From contig DATBRV010000064.1 of NCBI GenBank assembly GCA_036560145.1, positions 1 through 44,412 on the forward strand: a stretch of DNA of 44,412 nucleotides. The letters are read 5' to 3'. Below, one piece after another: positions 1-8,013 of the stretch. Each line of letters opens with the position of its first letter. Position 1 is the stretch's first letter. The stretch comes from DATBRV01 sp036560145 (GTDB lineage: Bacteria; Myxococcota_A; UBA9160; SMWR01). The notes under the pieces are model-generated. The model was not told the DNA's origin. It ran no database searches and worked only from the letters and a program-made list of their open reading frames with translations. Both the position numbers and the translations under genes were made by a program.

Positions 1-1
1 C

Positions 2-364
2 GCCCGCCGGATGGGGACGCCGACCCGCTACGCCTATATCCCGCACGTGGCGCCCGATGCCTCCACCCTGCTCTTCGACGCGCTGGTCAAATACGACACC
101 GCGTCGGGGAAGTCCGAGACGCACCCCTTCGGGCCCGGGCGTTATTGCAGCGAATCCCCCTTCGCGCCGCGCGTGGGAGGCCACGCCGAGGACGACGGCT
201 TCGTCGTCTGCTTCGTGCACGACGCAACGGGCGGCAACTCCGAAGCGCACGTGCTCGACGCCCGCAATTTCAGCGGGGATCCGCTCGCGGTCGTCGCGCT
301 GCCCCGGCGCGTACCCGTCGGCTTCCACGCCTGCTGGGTGGACGGGACGCAGCTCCCGGATTGA
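2..364 (+). CDS. Carotenoid oxygenase (RPE65/CCD family), C-terminal fragment
   Basis: Only the last 120 or so codons lie in the window; the gene starts upstream of base 1 and is open in frame from base 2. The visible part has the family's C-terminal look: RYAYIPHV, the stretch EDDGFVVCFVHD, then HVLDARNF, and the closing VPVGFHACWV. In this family the end segment supplies the last iron-ligand His (here the His of GFHACW) of a seven-bladed propeller that cleaves carotenoid or stilbene double bonds with a four-His Fe(II) centre. The other three His ligands lie outside the window, so activity and substrate cannot be judged. Its 3' end overlaps the convergent SGNH gene by 95 bases. Confidence 0.8.
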   Translation, partial: ARRMGTPTRYAYIPHVAPDASTLLFDALVKYDTASGKSETHPFGPGRYCSESPFAPRVGGHAEDDGFVVCFVHDATGGNSEAHVLDARNFSGDPLAVVALPRRVPVGFHACWVDGTQLPD

Positions 365-1481
365 GCGAGCGGTTCACGAACTCGATCAGGCTGGCTGCGA
401 TCGAGGCGTTCGCCTCGGGATTGAAATGCATGTCGTACTTGAATCCGATCGGATGGCGTTTCGCCTGCTCGGCGAGCATCGGGCCCAGGTCCAGGTAGCG
501 GGCCCTGGAATCGATCCGGCCCAGGTAGCCCTGCTCGTGGTTGGGGTCGAGGTTGACGAAAGTCACTTCGATCTGATTCGCGGCGGCGATCTCGACCAGC
601 TTCCGAAAGACCGCCTCGGCGCGTGTCACCTGGTCGGCGGGCATCGAGGTCGGAGTCGCCGAGGCGCTCCACCCGGCGGGTAACTGGATTGCAGCGCTCC
701 AGATGCCTCCCTTCGACTCCCTGAACTCGAGGAGCAGTGCAAAGCGCTGGACCCTGAAGGCCAGGTAGCTGAGGACATGGGACGTCCTCCACAGCGGCCA
801 CTTCACGGCTGCCTTCGACACGCGCTGCTCGAGTGTCGGCGCGGCGTTTCGACCGGCAAACCGATCGAAGACGGGGATCTGGACACTCCCCTCTCGCAGC
901 AACGGCGCGTAGTACCGCCACGGGTGCAGGGTCGCTCCGGTGACGAACACGAAGACGTGGTCGGGCCGATACTCGACGCCTTCGTAGGCGAACTGCATGA
1001 GTTGCTGGTCATGACCCGAGCCTGGCACCGCCATCGTGATGACCTCGACGCCGTCGAACGCGCTCTCCAGGATGTCCGTGAAGCGGGCGCCGTAGGCGAT
1101 CCCATGGCCGAAGGTGAAGCTGTCTCCGAGGGCGAGCATCCGGGTCTTGCCGGCGGGCTTCTCGACGGCGTACTCGCGGTCCCGCAGTCCCCTCGAATTC
1201 GTCTTGTACGCGACCACGAAGTCGGGAGTCGAGACGACACCGGCGAAATTGGGACATAGCGAGGGGTAGGCGTAGCCCGGCCAATGACAGGACAGGCCGA
1301 GCGGAATCTGCGAGAAGCCATCCTTGGCCGCGGCGTAGAGTCGGTAGTCGAAGCCCTGGATCCGTCCCAGGACGCGCAAGCCGACTTCGCCGACCGCGAG
1401 CAGGAAGAGAAGACTCCAGACGACGAGTGCCGCGCGATTGAAGACGAGCCAGCCCGCCGGACCGCTGCGCTCCTGTGACAC
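270..1481 (-). CDS. Membrane-anchored SGNH/GDSL-type hydrolase-like protein
   Basis: 403 aa, GTG start preceded by a purine-rich GGGGGAAG. One N-terminal membrane segment (about residues 14-36) anchors the protein, with the rest probably periplasmic. LALGDSFTFG around Ser121 is the block I nucleophile motif of SGNH hydrolases, and DMHFNP near residues 350-354 supplies the expected late Asp-x-His. Proteins of this type often act as acyl or acetyl esterases or transferases on exported polysaccharides, but nothing nearby fixes a substrate. The last 30 residues are Arg/Ala/Pro-rich and read through into the 3' end of the convergent oxygenase gene. They do not look like domain sequence, so the natural fold probably ends near residue 375. 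It is divergent from the thiolase gene across 132 bases. Confidence 0.75.
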   Translation of the reverse strand: MSQERSGPAGWLVFNRAALVVWSLLFLLAVGEVGLRVLGRIQGFDYRLYAAAKDGFSQIPLGLSCHWPGYAYPSLCPNFAGVVSTPDFVVAYKTNSRGLRDREYAVEKPAGKTRMLALGDSFTFGHGIAYGARFTDILESAFDGVEVITMAVPGSGHDQQLMQFAYEGVEYRPDHVFVFVTGATLHPWRYYAPLLREGSVQIPVFDRFAGRNAAPTLEQRVSKAAVKWPLWRTSHVLSYLAFRVQRFALLLEFRESKGGIWSAAIQLPAGWSASATPTSMPADQVTRAEAVFRKLVEIAAANQIEVTFVNLDPNHEQGYLGRIDSRARYLDLGPMLAEQAKRHPIGFKYDMHFNPEANASIAASLIEFVNRSLNPGAASRPPSRRGSRRVRAGAARRPRADPR

Positions 1482-1613
1482 CCGACTTCCCCCGTGGACG
1501 TCTCAGGGTATCAGACGGGCTCCGACTCCCGGCCCGACAGCTTCGCGCCGGGCGCGAAATCGGTGGTACCCTGCCCGCCGGCCCGAGCCGAGCTCGCGGC
1601 CGCGGAGGAGCGC

Positions 1614-2774
1614 ATGCGGCGAGCGGTGATCGTGGAAGCGGTGCGGACCCCCATCGGCAAGCGAAATGGCGCGCTCGCCGGCATGCATCCGGCGGAGCTG
1701 CTGGCGGCGGCCCAGATCGCCGTCGTGAAGCGCGCCGGCATCAACCCCGGCGAGGTCGAGCAGATCATCGGCGGCTGCGTCACGCAGGCCGGCGAGCAGG
1801 GCTCCAACGTGACCCGCAACGCCTGGCTCTCGGCCGGCCTTCCCTTCGAGGTGGCGGCCTCCACCGTCGATTGTCAGTGCGGCTCCTCGCAGCAGGCCAA
1901 CCACCTGATCGCGGGGCTGATCGAGACCGACGCCATCGACGTCGGGATCGCCTGCGGGATCGAAGCCATGAGCCGCGTGGGGCTCGGCGCGAACGTGATC
2001 AACGGTCCCGGAACTTCGAAGCCCGCCAATTTTCCCTGGGACATGCCCGACCAGTTCGGCGCCGCCGAGCGGATCGCGAAGCGGCGCGGGATCACGCGGG
2101 ACGAGGTCGACGGTCTCGGCCTCGCCAGCCAGCGCAACGCCGCCCGAGCGGTCGCGGAGCAGCGCTTCGAGCGCGAGATCGCGCCGATCGAGGTACCGGT
2201 CGTGGGACCGGACGGTCCGACCGGCGAGCGCAGCGTGGTGCGCGCCGACCAGGGACCGCGGCCGTCCAGCGCCGAGGGTCTCGCCAAGCTGCGGCCGGTG
2301 CTTCCGGACGGCATCCACACGGCGGGCAACAGCTCGCAGATCTCCGACGGCGCCGCCGCTGTGCTGTGGATGAGCGAGGAGCGTGCCCGCGCCGCCGGTC
2401 TGCGTCCGCGCGCGCGCATCCGCGCCCAGGTGCTGGTCGGCTCGGACCCGTACTTCCACCTCGACGGCCCCGTGGACGCCACGCGCCGGGTGCTGGCGAA
2501 GGCCGGCATGAACATGCCTGACATCGACCTCTACGAGGTCAACGAAGCCTTCGCCTCGGTCGTCCTCTCCTGGGCGCGCGTGCACGAGCCCGAGATGGAT
2601 CGCTTGAACGTGAACGGCGGCGCGATCGCGCTCGGCCATCCGGTCGGCTCGACCGGCAGCCGCCTGATCACGACCGCGCTCCACGAGCTCGAGCGAAGCG
2701 GACGCGGCACCGCGCTGATCAGCATGTGCTGCGGCGGCGCGCTCGCGACGGGAACCATCCTCGAACGGATCTGA
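1614..2774 (+). CDS. Thiolase family acyl-CoA acyltransferase
   Basis: 386 aa, matching the usual length of a thiolase. The start at 1614 was chosen because GGAGGAG sits just upstream and the protein then begins MRRAVIVEAVRTPIGK, the family's N-terminus; a longer frame from 1494 adds non-homologous sequence. Catalytic positions are Cys89 in DCQCGSS, His342 in ALGHPVGSTG and Cys372 in MCCGGA. The enzyme condenses or cleaves acyl-CoA chains (beta-oxidation, acetoacetyl-CoA formation or steroid side-chain work). The active-site surroundings (DCQCGSSQQ rather than the usual NRFCGSGLQ) differ from textbook FadA/AtoB, so I would not assign acetyl-CoA acetyltransferase specifically. No hydratase or dehydrogenase lies next to it. 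Confidence 0.93.
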   Translation: MRRAVIVEAVRTPIGKRNGALAGMHPAELLAAAQIAVVKRAGINPGEVEQIIGGCVTQAGEQGSNVTRNAWLSAGLPFEVAASTVDCQCGSSQQANHLIAGLIETDAIDVGIACGIEAMSRVGLGANVINGPGTSKPANFPWDMPDQFGAAERIAKRRGITRDEVDGLGLASQRNAARAVAEQRFEREIAPIEVPVVGPDGPTGERSVVRADQGPRPSSAEGLAKLRPVLPDGIHTAGNSSQISDGAAAVLWMSEERARAAGLRPRARIRAQVLVGSDPYFHLDGPVDATRRVLAKAGMNMPDIDLYEVNEAFASVVLSWARVHEPEMDRLNVNGGAIALGHPVGSTGSRLITTALHELERSGRGTALISMCCGGALATGTILERI

Positions 2775-2779
2775 ACCGC

Positions 2780-3550
2780 GTGGAGCCGCTCCACATCTGC
2801 GTGCGGCGCACGCTCCCCTGGGACGACGAGGAGGCCGTGGCGGCGGCGCTCGATCCCGCCGCGCGTCCCATGGTCGAGCTCTGGAACGCGACCTTCAACC
2901 TGCGCTACCCGGCGTTCCGCTCGCGGCTGACCCGGATCGCCCGCGAGAGCTGGAGCCGGATCGAGGACGCGAAGCTCACGCCGCGCGCGGAACTGCCGCC
3001 GGGCGCCCTGGTGGCGCCGGTGGACGACGACGACTGGTTCTCCCCGGAGATCGCGAGCCGCCTGCTGGCGGAGCGGCATCCCTCGCGGCAGGGCTTCCAT
3101 TGGAACCGCTACATCGTGGAGGCGCCGCGGCGCCGGCGGCGCTGGCCATGGGCCCGCAGCCGCCGCGCGGCCGACACCAGCCGCTACACCTGCGGCAGCA
3201 ACAACTACGCGGTCCGCAATCTCCCCGCGCTCTCCGCGGCGCTCGGCGGCCACGTCGTGGCGAGCCGGGTCTTCGACGCGAATCCCGGCCTGGTGAGGCA
3301 CCTCGACGCGAGCCTGAGCATCCAGAGCCGCAGCCTCGCCTCGCAATCGGCGTTCGAGATGAGCGGCAGGCGCGCCCGAAAGTCGACGCCCGGCCAGCCC
3401 GCCCCCGAGCCCACCCGCGACGTGCTGCTCGGCATGTACCGGTCGCACCGGGGCTTCTACGACCACCTGCGCCTGCCGAGCGAGGTCGCCTGGGCCCAGC
3501 CGTACGTCGCCGCGATGGCCGAGCTGATGCACGAGCTGAGGCTGAAGTGA
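2780..3550 (+). CDS. Hypothetical protein with DDDD motif, possibly glycosyltransferase-like
   Basis: 256 aa if started at GTG 2780, five bases after the thiolase stop; an in-frame start at 2726 would overlap the thiolase by about 50 bases and is less likely. I do not recognise the family with certainty. ALVAPVDDDDWFSPEIASRL, near residues 75-95, resembles the DxD-type acidic motif following a beta strand in GT-A glycosyltransferases (compare rhamnosyltransferase-like proteins with a LDDDD motif). TCGSNNYAVRN and RSHRGFYDHL are other conserved-looking stretches. No signal peptide or membrane segment is seen. The stop codon overlaps the start of the next reading frame (GTGA), suggesting coupled translation. 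Confidence 0.6.
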   Translation: MEPLHICVRRTLPWDDEEAVAAALDPAARPMVELWNATFNLRYPAFRSRLTRIARESWSRIEDAKLTPRAELPPGALVAPVDDDDWFSPEIASRLLAERHPSRQGFHWNRYIVEAPRRRRRWPWARSRRAADTSRYTCGSNNYAVRNLPALSAALGGHVVASRVFDANPGLVRHLDASLSIQSRSLASQSAFEMSGRRARKSTPGQPAPEPTRDVLLGMYRSHRGFYDHLRLPSEVAWAQPYVAAMAELMHELRLK

Positions 3551-3897
3551 CGCAGTCCTCGCGCGCGGGCCGGCCGCTCGCGTTGTTCGCCGCCGTCCTC
3601 CTGTCCGGAGCGGCGGGGCTCGCGTGGGAGGTGATCTGGCAGCACCACGCGACCCTGGCGCTGGGCGCCTCGGCGTTCGGGGCGGCCATCACGCTCGCGA
3701 GCCTGATGGCGGGGCTGGGGATCGGCGCGCTCGCCGCGCAGTCGCTGCTGCGCCGCGGGCGGATCGCGCGACCGCTCGTCGCGTATGGCAAGGACCGATT
3801 CGAGCGCTATCACAAGGGCAGGCGATGGGGCCACCGGATGGCGCAGGCGAACCTGGCCGAGGTTCGCGCGGAGTCCATCGAACCGGAACCGAGGTGA
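3547..3897 (+). pseudogene. Truncated membrane protein, N-terminus of a spermidine-synthase-like (fused MFS) protein
   Basis: A 116-codon frame begins with GTG overlapping the previous stop. Residues 8-80 look like the first two or three helices of the large fused membrane/spermidine-synthase-like proteins: LLSGAAGLAWEVIWQHHATLALGASAFGAA, then SLMAGLGIGALAA and a RPL-x-AYG turn. Those proteins normally run for 500-900 residues. Here homology stops at AYG and the remaining 36 residues are basic and unrelated (DRFERYHKGRRWGHRM), ending at TGA 3895-3897. I infer a deletion that fused the 5' end of the gene to foreign 3' sequence; no continuation is visible in the other two frames before the next gene. 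A functional small membrane protein cannot be excluded. Confidence 0.55.
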
Positions 3898-3902
3898 TCC
3901 GC

Positions 3903-4208
3903 ATGGCTCTCTTCGTCGCGATGAACCACTTCCAGGTCGACCCCGAACGGGGCGCGGAGTTCGAAACGCACTGGCGGCAGCGCGAGACCTACCTGGCCGA
4001 GGTGCCGGGCTTCCTGCGCTTCGCCCTGCTGCGCGGCGACGAGCCGGGGTCCTACGTCTCGCACTCGAGCTGGCAGAGCCGCGCCGCCTTCGAGGCCTGG
4101 ACCCGCTCGGAGCCCTTCCGCAAGGCGCACGCGCAGGCGCGCACCCCCGCCGGCCTGCTGCGCGGACATCCCCGCCTCGAGGTCTTCGAAGCGGTGATCG
4201 AGAGCTAG
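3903..4208 (+). CDS. IsdG-type antibiotic biosynthesis monooxygenase domain protein (putative haem-degrading monooxygenase)
   Basis: 101 aa, one ferredoxin-like ABM domain. ATG 3903 has GAGGTG upstream. The three residues that define IsdG/IsdI-type haem-degrading monooxygenases fall in the expected places: Asn8 (VAMNHF), Trp66 (AFEAWTRS) and His76 (RKAHAQ), compared with Asn7, Trp67 and His77 in the staphylococcal enzyme. The family opens haem in the cytosol as a homodimer, releasing iron. No haem-uptake genes are adjacent, but the window carries about 35 haem-binding sites further along, so haem turnover is plausible. Other ABM proteins act on polyketides; the intact triad is the reason to prefer haem. 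Confidence 0.8.
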   Translation: MALFVAMNHFQVDPERGAEFETHWRQRETYLAEVPGFLRFALLRGDEPGSYVSHSSWQSRAAFEAWTRSEPFRKAHAQARTPAGLLRGHPRLEVFEAVIES

Positions 4209-4212
4209 TCCC

Positions 4213-5400
4213 ATGAGCCCCGACCCCGCCACCGCAGAGCCGCCGCGCACCGATCCGATTCCGTATTCCGGCTCGACGCTGATCGCGCTCGAGGCGGAGC
4301 ACTTCGGGGCCATCCAGCGCACGGTCTCGCTGCTCTTCCGGATCGCGCACTCCCCCGCCTACCAGGCGCTGCTCGACCCGGACGCGGAGCCGCTGCTGCG
4401 GCATTCCCCCGGAAACCACGGCGTGTTCATGGGCTACGACTTCCACCTCACGCCGCAGGGCCCTCGCCTGATCGAGGTCAACACCAACGCGGGCGGCGCG
4501 CTCCTGAACGGCCTGCACACGGCGTCGCTCTGCGATCCGGAGAAGCTCGCCTGCCTGTGTGCGGACCTGCTGCCGGTCGAGACGCTGGAGGACAAGATCG
4601 TCCAGACTTTTGCAGCCGAGCTGGCGGCGGCGCGCGGCCCGGCCGCGCGTCTCGAGCGCGTCGCGATCGTGGACGATCGGCCGCGCGAGCAGTTCCTCTA
4701 CCCCGAGTTCGAGCTGTTTCAGGCCTTGTTCGCCCGCGCCGGGATCGAGGCGCGGATCGCCGACACGCGCGCGCTCGCCCCGGCGCCGGGCGGCGGCGTC
4801 GCCCTCGACGGCTGGCCGGTGCAGCTGGTCTACCTGCGCGACACCGACTTCGCGCTCGCCGGGGAGCGCACGCGCGTGCTGCGCGAGGCTTACCTGGCGG
4901 GCTCGGTCGTCGTCACGCCGGCGCCGCGCGAGCACTTCCTGCTCGCCGACAAGCGCCGGCTCGCGCTGTTCTCGTCGCAGCCGGCGCTGCGCGCGCTGGG
5001 CGTCGGCGAGGAGGACGCGCGCTTCCTCGGCGCGGTGATCCCCGAGACGCGCCGGCTCGCCGAGCTCGACCCGGCGGCCGCCTGGCAGAGCCGGGCCGAG
5101 TGGGTCTTCAAGCCGGCGGCGGCGTTCGGCAGCCGCGCGGTCTACCGGGGCGACAAGATCTCCCGCAAAAAGTTCGACAGCATCCTGCCCGAGGCCGGCT
5201 ACGTCGCGCAGCGCCGGGTCGAACCGGGGCTGGTGACGGTCGAGACCAGCAGCGGGCCTCGCGCCATGAAGTTCGACGTGCGCGCCTATGCCTACCGCGA
5301 CCGCGTGCTCCTGCTCGGCGCCCGCGTCTACGAAGGACAGGTCACGAACCTGCGCAGCCCCGGCGGCGGATTCTCCGCGATCTGCGTCAGCCGGCGCTAG
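4213..5400 (+). CDS. ATP-grasp-like protein, possibly circularly permuted
   Basis: 395 aa, four bases after the monooxygenase gene and probably cotranscribed. Segments reminiscent of ATP-grasp ligases are visible: RLIEVNTNAGGALLN (residues 85-99), EWVFKPAAAFGSRAVYRG (296-313, Lys300 a likely ATP-binding lysine) and MKFDVRAYAY with ARVYEGQVTN (352 to about 380). In classical ATP-grasp proteins an EVNT-type metal-binding motif comes after the lysine motif. Here it comes about 200 residues before it, as in circularly permuted ATP-grasp families. Such enzymes join a carboxylate to an amine through an acyl phosphate. No substrate can be read from the sequence. Cytosolic: no signal or membrane segment. 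Confidence 0.6.
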   Translation: MSPDPATAEPPRTDPIPYSGSTLIALEAEHFGAIQRTVSLLFRIAHSPAYQALLDPDAEPLLRHSPGNHGVFMGYDFHLTPQGPRLIEVNTNAGGALLNGLHTASLCDPEKLACLCADLLPVETLEDKIVQTFAAELAAARGPAARLERVAIVDDRPREQFLYPEFELFQALFARAGIEARIADTRALAPAPGGGVALDGWPVQLVYLRDTDFALAGERTRVLREAYLAGSVVVTPAPREHFLLADKRRLALFSSQPALRALGVGEEDARFLGAVIPETRRLAELDPAAAWQSRAEWVFKPAAAFGSRAVYRGDKISRKKFDSILPEAGYVAQRRVEPGLVTVETSSGPRAMKFDVRAYAYRDRVLLLGARVYEGQVTNLRSPGGGFSAICVSRR

Positions 5401-5409
5401 GCCGGCAGG

Positions 5410-6204
5410 TCACGAACCGGGCGGGGCGCCACCTCCGGCGGGCGGATGTCCGGGCGGCAGCGCGCCGGTCGCCGCGGGGACGATCTCGATCAGCTCGACC
5501 TCGAACGCCAGCGCCGCGCCGGGCTTGATCTTCGGCGGCGCGCCGCGATCGGCGTACGCGATCGCCGCCGGGCAGGTGAGCTTCGACTTGCCGCCCACCT
5601 TCATCTTCTGCACGCCCTCGGTCCAGCACGGGATCACGCGGTCCAGCGGAAACTGCGCCGGGGTGCCGCGGTCGACCGAGCTGTCGAACACGCTGCCGTC
5701 GCGCACGGTTCCGTGGTAGTGGACCTTGACGGTGTCGGTCGCTTTGGGCGACGGGCCGGTGCCCGGAGCCACCTCGAGATAGATCAGCCCCGACTCGAGC
5801 TTCTGGGCCCCCGGCGCGGCCGCGGCCGTCGCCAGGAACTCCTCGGAGGCCTTCGCCTCTTCCGCCGCTGCCACGCCCAGACGGGCCTTCGCGAGCGTCT
5901 GGATCTGCGGCCCCTGGGTCTCGAGGTCGACCTTCGGCGGCGCGCCGAGCACCCCGTCGCGCAGGCCCAGCTCGAGGGTGCCGATCTCCGCCTCGCTCAG
6001 GCTGAACGGCTCGAGCTCGCGCGCGAGCGCGAGGCCGAGGGCGTAGATCGTCTTCTGGTCGTCCGTCGCCAGCTCGCCCGCTTGGGGGGCAGCGGCGCCC
6101 GGCGCGGCCCCGGACGGCTCTGCGGCTTTCTGCTCGCAGGCGAGCCACCCGAGCATGGCGAAGGAGATCAGCGCAAGGCGCAGCGGGTTCGAGGTCGCGT
6201 TCAT
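5410..6204 (-). CDS. FKBP-type peptidyl-prolyl cis-trans isomerase, lipoprotein
   Basis: 264 aa. The signal sequence ends in a lipobox (GWLACE, Cys23), so the mature protein is lipid-anchored in the periplasm. Residues about 46-125 form the dimerising FKBP N-terminal domain (TDDQKTIYALGLALARELE). Residues about 155-245 form the catalytic FKBP domain (VKVHYHGTVRDGSVFDSS, FPLDRVIPCWTEGVQKM, AYADRG). This is the FkpA/Mip architecture that assists folding of envelope proteins by proline isomerisation. A Pro/Gly-rich tail of about 20 residues follows. Its ATG overlaps the stop of the upstream secreted-protein gene (ATGA at 6201-6204), so the two are probably translationally coupled. Confidence 0.92.
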   Translation of the reverse strand: MNATSNPLRLALISFAMLGWLACEQKAAEPSGAAPGAAAPQAGELATDDQKTIYALGLALARELEPFSLSEAEIGTLELGLRDGVLGAPPKVDLETQGPQIQTLAKARLGVAAAEEAKASEEFLATAAAAPGAQKLESGLIYLEVAPGTGPSPKATDTVKVHYHGTVRDGSVFDSSVDRGTPAQFPLDRVIPCWTEGVQKMKVGGKSKLTCPAAIAYADRGAPPKIKPGAALAFEVELIEIVPAATGALPPGHPPAGGGAPPGS

Positions 6205-6731
6205 CGTGCGTCGCCGAGCTGGGCGTTCTGGGTGGGCGCGCCGAGCCAGCCTGCGATGTCCGACCCGAGTGTCTTGCTGCAGCGGCCGATGATCGCGCAG
6301 GTACCCTTGAAACCGCCGAAGGCACCGCCCCCCGAGAAGCGGGTGGCGCGGAAAGAACCGATCTGCTTGCCCTTGTCGAAGAGCTCCCCCTTCACGCTCA
6401 TCGACTTCGCCCCGGAGAAGGCGCCGCCCCCGGGCGCGTGCACCTCGGTGATCTCCATGACGAGGACGCGTCCCTTCTTGCGGTCGAGCGGTCCGTCCAC
6501 CAGCTCGACGGAGCTACCCGCGGACTGCGCTACGAAATCGGGCACCTTGGTCTGGAGCGCGCACTGCTCGCGCACCGCGGCGGGCACCGACGCGTTCTCC
6601 GAGAACGGGATCGAGCGCAAGATCTTGGTGGTGTCGGCGGCCGCGGTCGGCACATCGGCAAGTGCGAACACGCCGACCGCGAGCGCGATCAGGACGGCGA
6701 TGCGAGAGCAGAGCTTCGGAACGGATCCCAT
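6201..6731 (-). CDS. Secreted protein of unknown function (resembles DUF4410-type proteins)
   Basis: 176 aa. ATG at 6731 is preceded by AAGGGGG and gives a clean signal peptide (hydrophobic IAVLIALAVGVFAL, cleavage near TAAADTT). A longer frame to 7013 lacks a signal sequence and is rejected. The mature part has VLVMEITEVHAPGGGAFSGA and GSFRATRFSGGGAFGGFKGTC, ending with two more Cys (IGRCSKTLG). This glycine-rich pattern recalls small periplasmic DUF4410-like proteins that modify tracer-like fields of a stress response, but the match is from memory and function is unknown. It is the first gene of a pair with the FKBP isomerase. Confidence 0.7.
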   Translation of the reverse strand: MGSVPKLCSRIAVLIALAVGVFALADVPTAAADTTKILRSIPFSENASVPAAVREQCALQTKVPDFVAQSAGSSVELVDGPLDRKKGRVLVMEITEVHAPGGGAFSGAKSMSVKGELFDKGKQIGSFRATRFSGGGAFGGFKGTCAIIGRCSKTLGSDIAGWLGAPTQNAQLGDAR

Positions 6732-6891
6732 GATTTCCCCCTTGCGGCCGCAGCAGGCGGCCAGGCCCCTGTTGATAGGCGATTCCGGGCTCGAAGTGAA
6801 GTGCCAGGGCGTCCGGGCGCGGGGACATCGGCGGGCCACGCTACGCTGCGCGAATCCAGCGGAGGATCGCTCGAGTGCTCGAAACGGGGCG

Positions 6892-8013
6892 ATGAGGAGT
6901 GCGGCGACGCGCGTCCTCCTGATCGGCGCCGGCCACGCGCATGTCGAGGTGCTGCGGCAGGCGCGATCGCGTCCGCAGCCCCGGGTCCGGCTGACGCTCG
7001 CCCTCGACCGCAACCCTTCGATCTATTCCGGGATGCTGCCGGGGCTGGTGGCCGGGCAGTACCGGGAGGCCGATCTCTCGATCGACGCCGTCGCGCTGGC
7101 GCGCGCGGCGGGCGCGGAGGTCGTGCTCGAGGCGATCCGCCGCGTGGATGCCGGAGGGCGGCGCGCGCTCACCGAGTCCGGTCGCGAGCTGGACTTCGAC
7201 CTCGCGTCGTTCGACGTGGGCAGCGGCGTGGCCGGCTGGGACCTGCCGGGCGTGGCCGAGCACGCCCTTCCCGTGCGGCCGATCCAGCAGCTGGTGGCGG
7301 GGCTCGAGCGGCTGGTGGCGCGGGCGCACGCGGCGTCCGGGAGCGAGCCGTTTCGCCTGCTGGTGGTCGGGGCCGGCGCCGGGGGCGTCGAGCTGGCGTT
7401 CTGCTTCGAAGCGCGGCTGCGCGCCGAAGCGCGCCGCGCGGTGCAGGTCACGCTCCTCGATCGCGCCGAAGCGATCCTTTCGGGCGCCGCGCCGTCGCTG
7501 CGGCGCCGGGTGGCTCGCGCCGCGCGGCGGCGGGGCATCCACCTCGAGCTGGGGGCCCGGGTCGAAGCGCTGGAGGCCGGGGCCGCGCGGCTCGCCGGAG
7601 GGCGTGCGCTCGCGTTCGATGCGGCGATCTGGTCGCCGGGGCCCGCCGCGCATGCCTTCCTCCGCGAGTCGGGGCTGCCGGTCGACGCGGCGGGCTATCT
7701 GCGCATCCGCCCCACCCTCCAGGTGGAGGGATGCGACCCGCTCTTCGCGGTCGGCGATTGCGCCAGCCTGCCCGGGATGCAGAAGGCGGGCGTGTACGCC
7801 GTGCGCGGCGGGCCGATCCTGGCCGAAAACCTCCGCCGGCTGCCGGAGGGGCGGGCCCTGCGCGCCTATCGACCGCAACGCGGTTTCCTGTCACTCTTGA
7901 ACCTCGGCGACGCGACCGCGATCGGCGTCTGGCGGGGCATCGGCTTCGAAGGGCGCTGGGCGATGCAGCTCAAGGATCGGATCGACCGTCGCTTCATGGA
8001 GAGGTACCGATGA
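6892..8013 (+). CDS. FAD-dependent pyridine nucleotide-disulfide oxidoreductase, SelD-associated type
   Basis: 373 aa. RVLLIGAGHAHVEVLRQ at the N-terminus is the FAD-binding Rossmann motif with the AHV signature of the subfamily often fused to the N-terminus of selenide,water dikinase. A second Rossmann motif, LLVVGAGAGGVELAF (about residue 160), binds NAD(P)H, and PLFAVGDCASLPG near the C-terminus is the closing FAD motif. Here it stands alone, without SelD. No CXXC redox pair is present, so it resembles NDH-2/sulfide:quinone-type enzymes rather than disulfide reductases. ATG 6892 was chosen; its stop overlaps the rhodanese start (ATGA). The coupling to a sulfur-transferase suggests sulfur or selenium redox chemistry, which is inference. 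Confidence 0.85.
   Translation: MRSAATRVLLIGAGHAHVEVLRQARSRPQPRVRLTLALDRNPSIYSGMLPGLVAGQYREADLSIDAVALARAAGAEVVLEAIRRVDAGGRRALTESGRELDFDLASFDVGSGVAGWDLPGVAEHALPVRPIQQLVAGLERLVARAHAASGSEPFRLLVVGAGAGGVELAFCFEARLRAEARRAVQVTLLDRAEAILSGAAPSLRRRVARAARRRGIHLELGARVEALEAGAARLAGGRALAFDAAIWSPGPAAHAFLRESGLPVDAAGYLRIRPTLQVEGCDPLFAVGDCASLPGMQKAGVYAVRGGPILAENLRRLPEGRALRAYRPQRGFLSLLNLGDATAIGVWRGIGFEGRWAMQLKDRIDRRFMERYR

Noticed and set aside
1494..1613. Longer N-terminus of the thiolase from 1494
   Set aside because: The extra 40 residues have no family similarity, and the ATG at 1614 has a strong ribosome site.
6792..6807. Sigma-54-like CTGGCACTTCACTTCG upstream of the secreted-protein gene
   Set aside because: After GG and ten bases the sequence is CG, not the required GC, so the -12 element is missing.
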